This document shows positions 63,601-64,000 of a stretch of 64,000 bases of DNA, in pieces. The stretch is taken from positions 1-64,000 of the forward strand of contig JBAIAA010000735.1 of assembly GCA_037893245.1 (NCBI GenBank). Direction: 5' to 3'. How positions within the stretch are numbered: the stretch's first letter is position 1; each line of letters starts with the position of its first letter. A model generated the notes under the pieces. The model was not told where the DNA came from, did not search any database, and saw only the letters and a list, made by a program, of their open reading frames with translations. Position numbers and translations under genes: made by a program. The DNA is from Crossaster papposus. Its lineage: Eukaryota; Echinodermata; Asteroidea; Velatida; Solasteridae.

Positions 63601-64000
63601 ACTGCGCCACCATGCCTCATGTAAATTTAGAAAAACAACAAACAAAATAAAAGCAGACATTTTAAAAACATTCTAAAATAATTATTAAATTTGAATAACA
63701 GTGAAGCAAAAATACCTCTTTAGCAGAGCGAGGTTTCGGTCCTCGGGCCTCTGGGTTATGGGCCCATCACGCTTCCCACTGCACCACTCTGCGTAACTAT
63801 TTGTAATGAAAATGAAATCACTTTCAAGGAAATAATTATCCTGAGCAGACCGAGGTTGTGGTCAACCAAACTCTCGGGTACTGACCAAGAAAGTGTCTAC
63901 TTTGTCACTCCGAGTCGAGTACCTCATGTCATACCAAAAACTTGTTAGCAGAGCGAGGTTTCGATCCTCGGACCTCTGGGTTATGGGCCCAGCACGCTTC
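60686..64000. repeat. Last four units and a partial unit
   Basis: Anchors p: 60686 (i), 61488, 62290, 63092 (delta-t, 801 bp), 63893 (partial). The window ends inside module A of the last unit (module would span 63946-64017), so the array continues beyond 64000. Confidence 0.9.

Larger units (their letters stand above)
1..64000. repeat. tRNA-iMet-derived satellite array filling the window, 802 bp higher-order repeat
   Basis: The same unit recurs from the first base to the last, always in the same orientation. The usual period is 802 bp, with ten 801 bp units, one 577 bp unit, two 795 bp units and one 398 bp unit. Each full unit has six minus-strand tRNA-like modules whose 3' ends are spaced 174, 121, 103, 179, 122 and 103 bp apart. 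Most copies differ by only a few substitutions, so homogenisation is recent. No unique DNA, rRNA, gene or mobile element interrupts it, and neither array edge is in the window. The module family is clear from the reverse complement: an initiator-type anticodon arm (CTGGG, loop CCCATAA, CCCAG) followed by the T loop ATCGAAA. The 802 bp and multi-unit periods come from comparing diagnostic bases by eye. Confidence 0.97.

Noticed and set aside
1-64000. CRISPR array
   Set aside because: Repeats are hundreds of bases long, spacers are identical between units, and there are no cas genes. The content is eukaryotic initiator tRNA.
1-64000. Tandemly inserted tRNA-derived SINEs
   Set aside because: No poly-A or SINE tail, no target-site duplications, and no dispersed orientation. 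The strict head-to-tail order and constant spacing fit unequal exchange, not retrotransposition. The first founder could still have been a SINE.

Overview
The whole 64 kb window is one uninterrupted tandem array built from decayed copies of a eukaryotic initiator tRNA-Met gene. I see no protein-coding gene, no unique sequence, no transposon insertion and no inversion. All tRNA-like modules, about 480 by my count, lie on the minus strand. The organism is a eukaryote: the modules carry eukaryotic initiator hallmarks (CAT anticodon, three G:C pairs closing the anticodon stem, A54 and A60 in the T loop). The tRNA body looks more animal-like than plant-like. I cannot name the species.

The repeat has several levels. 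(1) A 72-73 nt tRNA-iMet-like module. (2) A half-unit of about 398-404 bp with three modules (two recognisable, one badly decayed) and AT-rich spacers. (3) An 802 bp higher-order repeat (HOR) of two diverged half-units: A-B-M3 and C-D-M3'. (4) Multi-unit blocks of 2, 3, 4, 9 and about 12 HORs, recognisable by shared private substitutions. I anchor each HOR at a position p, the first base of gtgtctactt. Module A then lies at p+53..p+124, B at p+227..p+298, M3 at p+348..p+419, C at p+454..p+525, D at p+630..p+702 and M3' at p+752..p+823.

Layout: 1-2373 is irregular, with hybrid modules, 398 bp half-units and a 1193 bp duplication. 2374-10393 holds ten regular 802 bp units, including a four-unit (3208 bp) duplication. 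10394-11772 holds a contracted 577 bp unit made by a D/A crossover. 11773-63892 holds 65 units (55 of 802 bp, ten of 801 bp) with several generations of block duplication. 63893-64000 is a partial unit.

Module A keeps 11/12 of the A-box consensus, an initiator-type B box and a T5 terminator just past the 3' end. It is therefore a plausible RNA polymerase III or TFIIIC target, even though its acceptor stem is imperfect. Modules B, C, D and M3 carry progressively more damage, including anticodon changes (C reads TAT). The array may be a silent satellite, a source of tRNA-like transcripts, or a dense TFIIIC-binding chromatin domain. The sequence alone does not decide between these.
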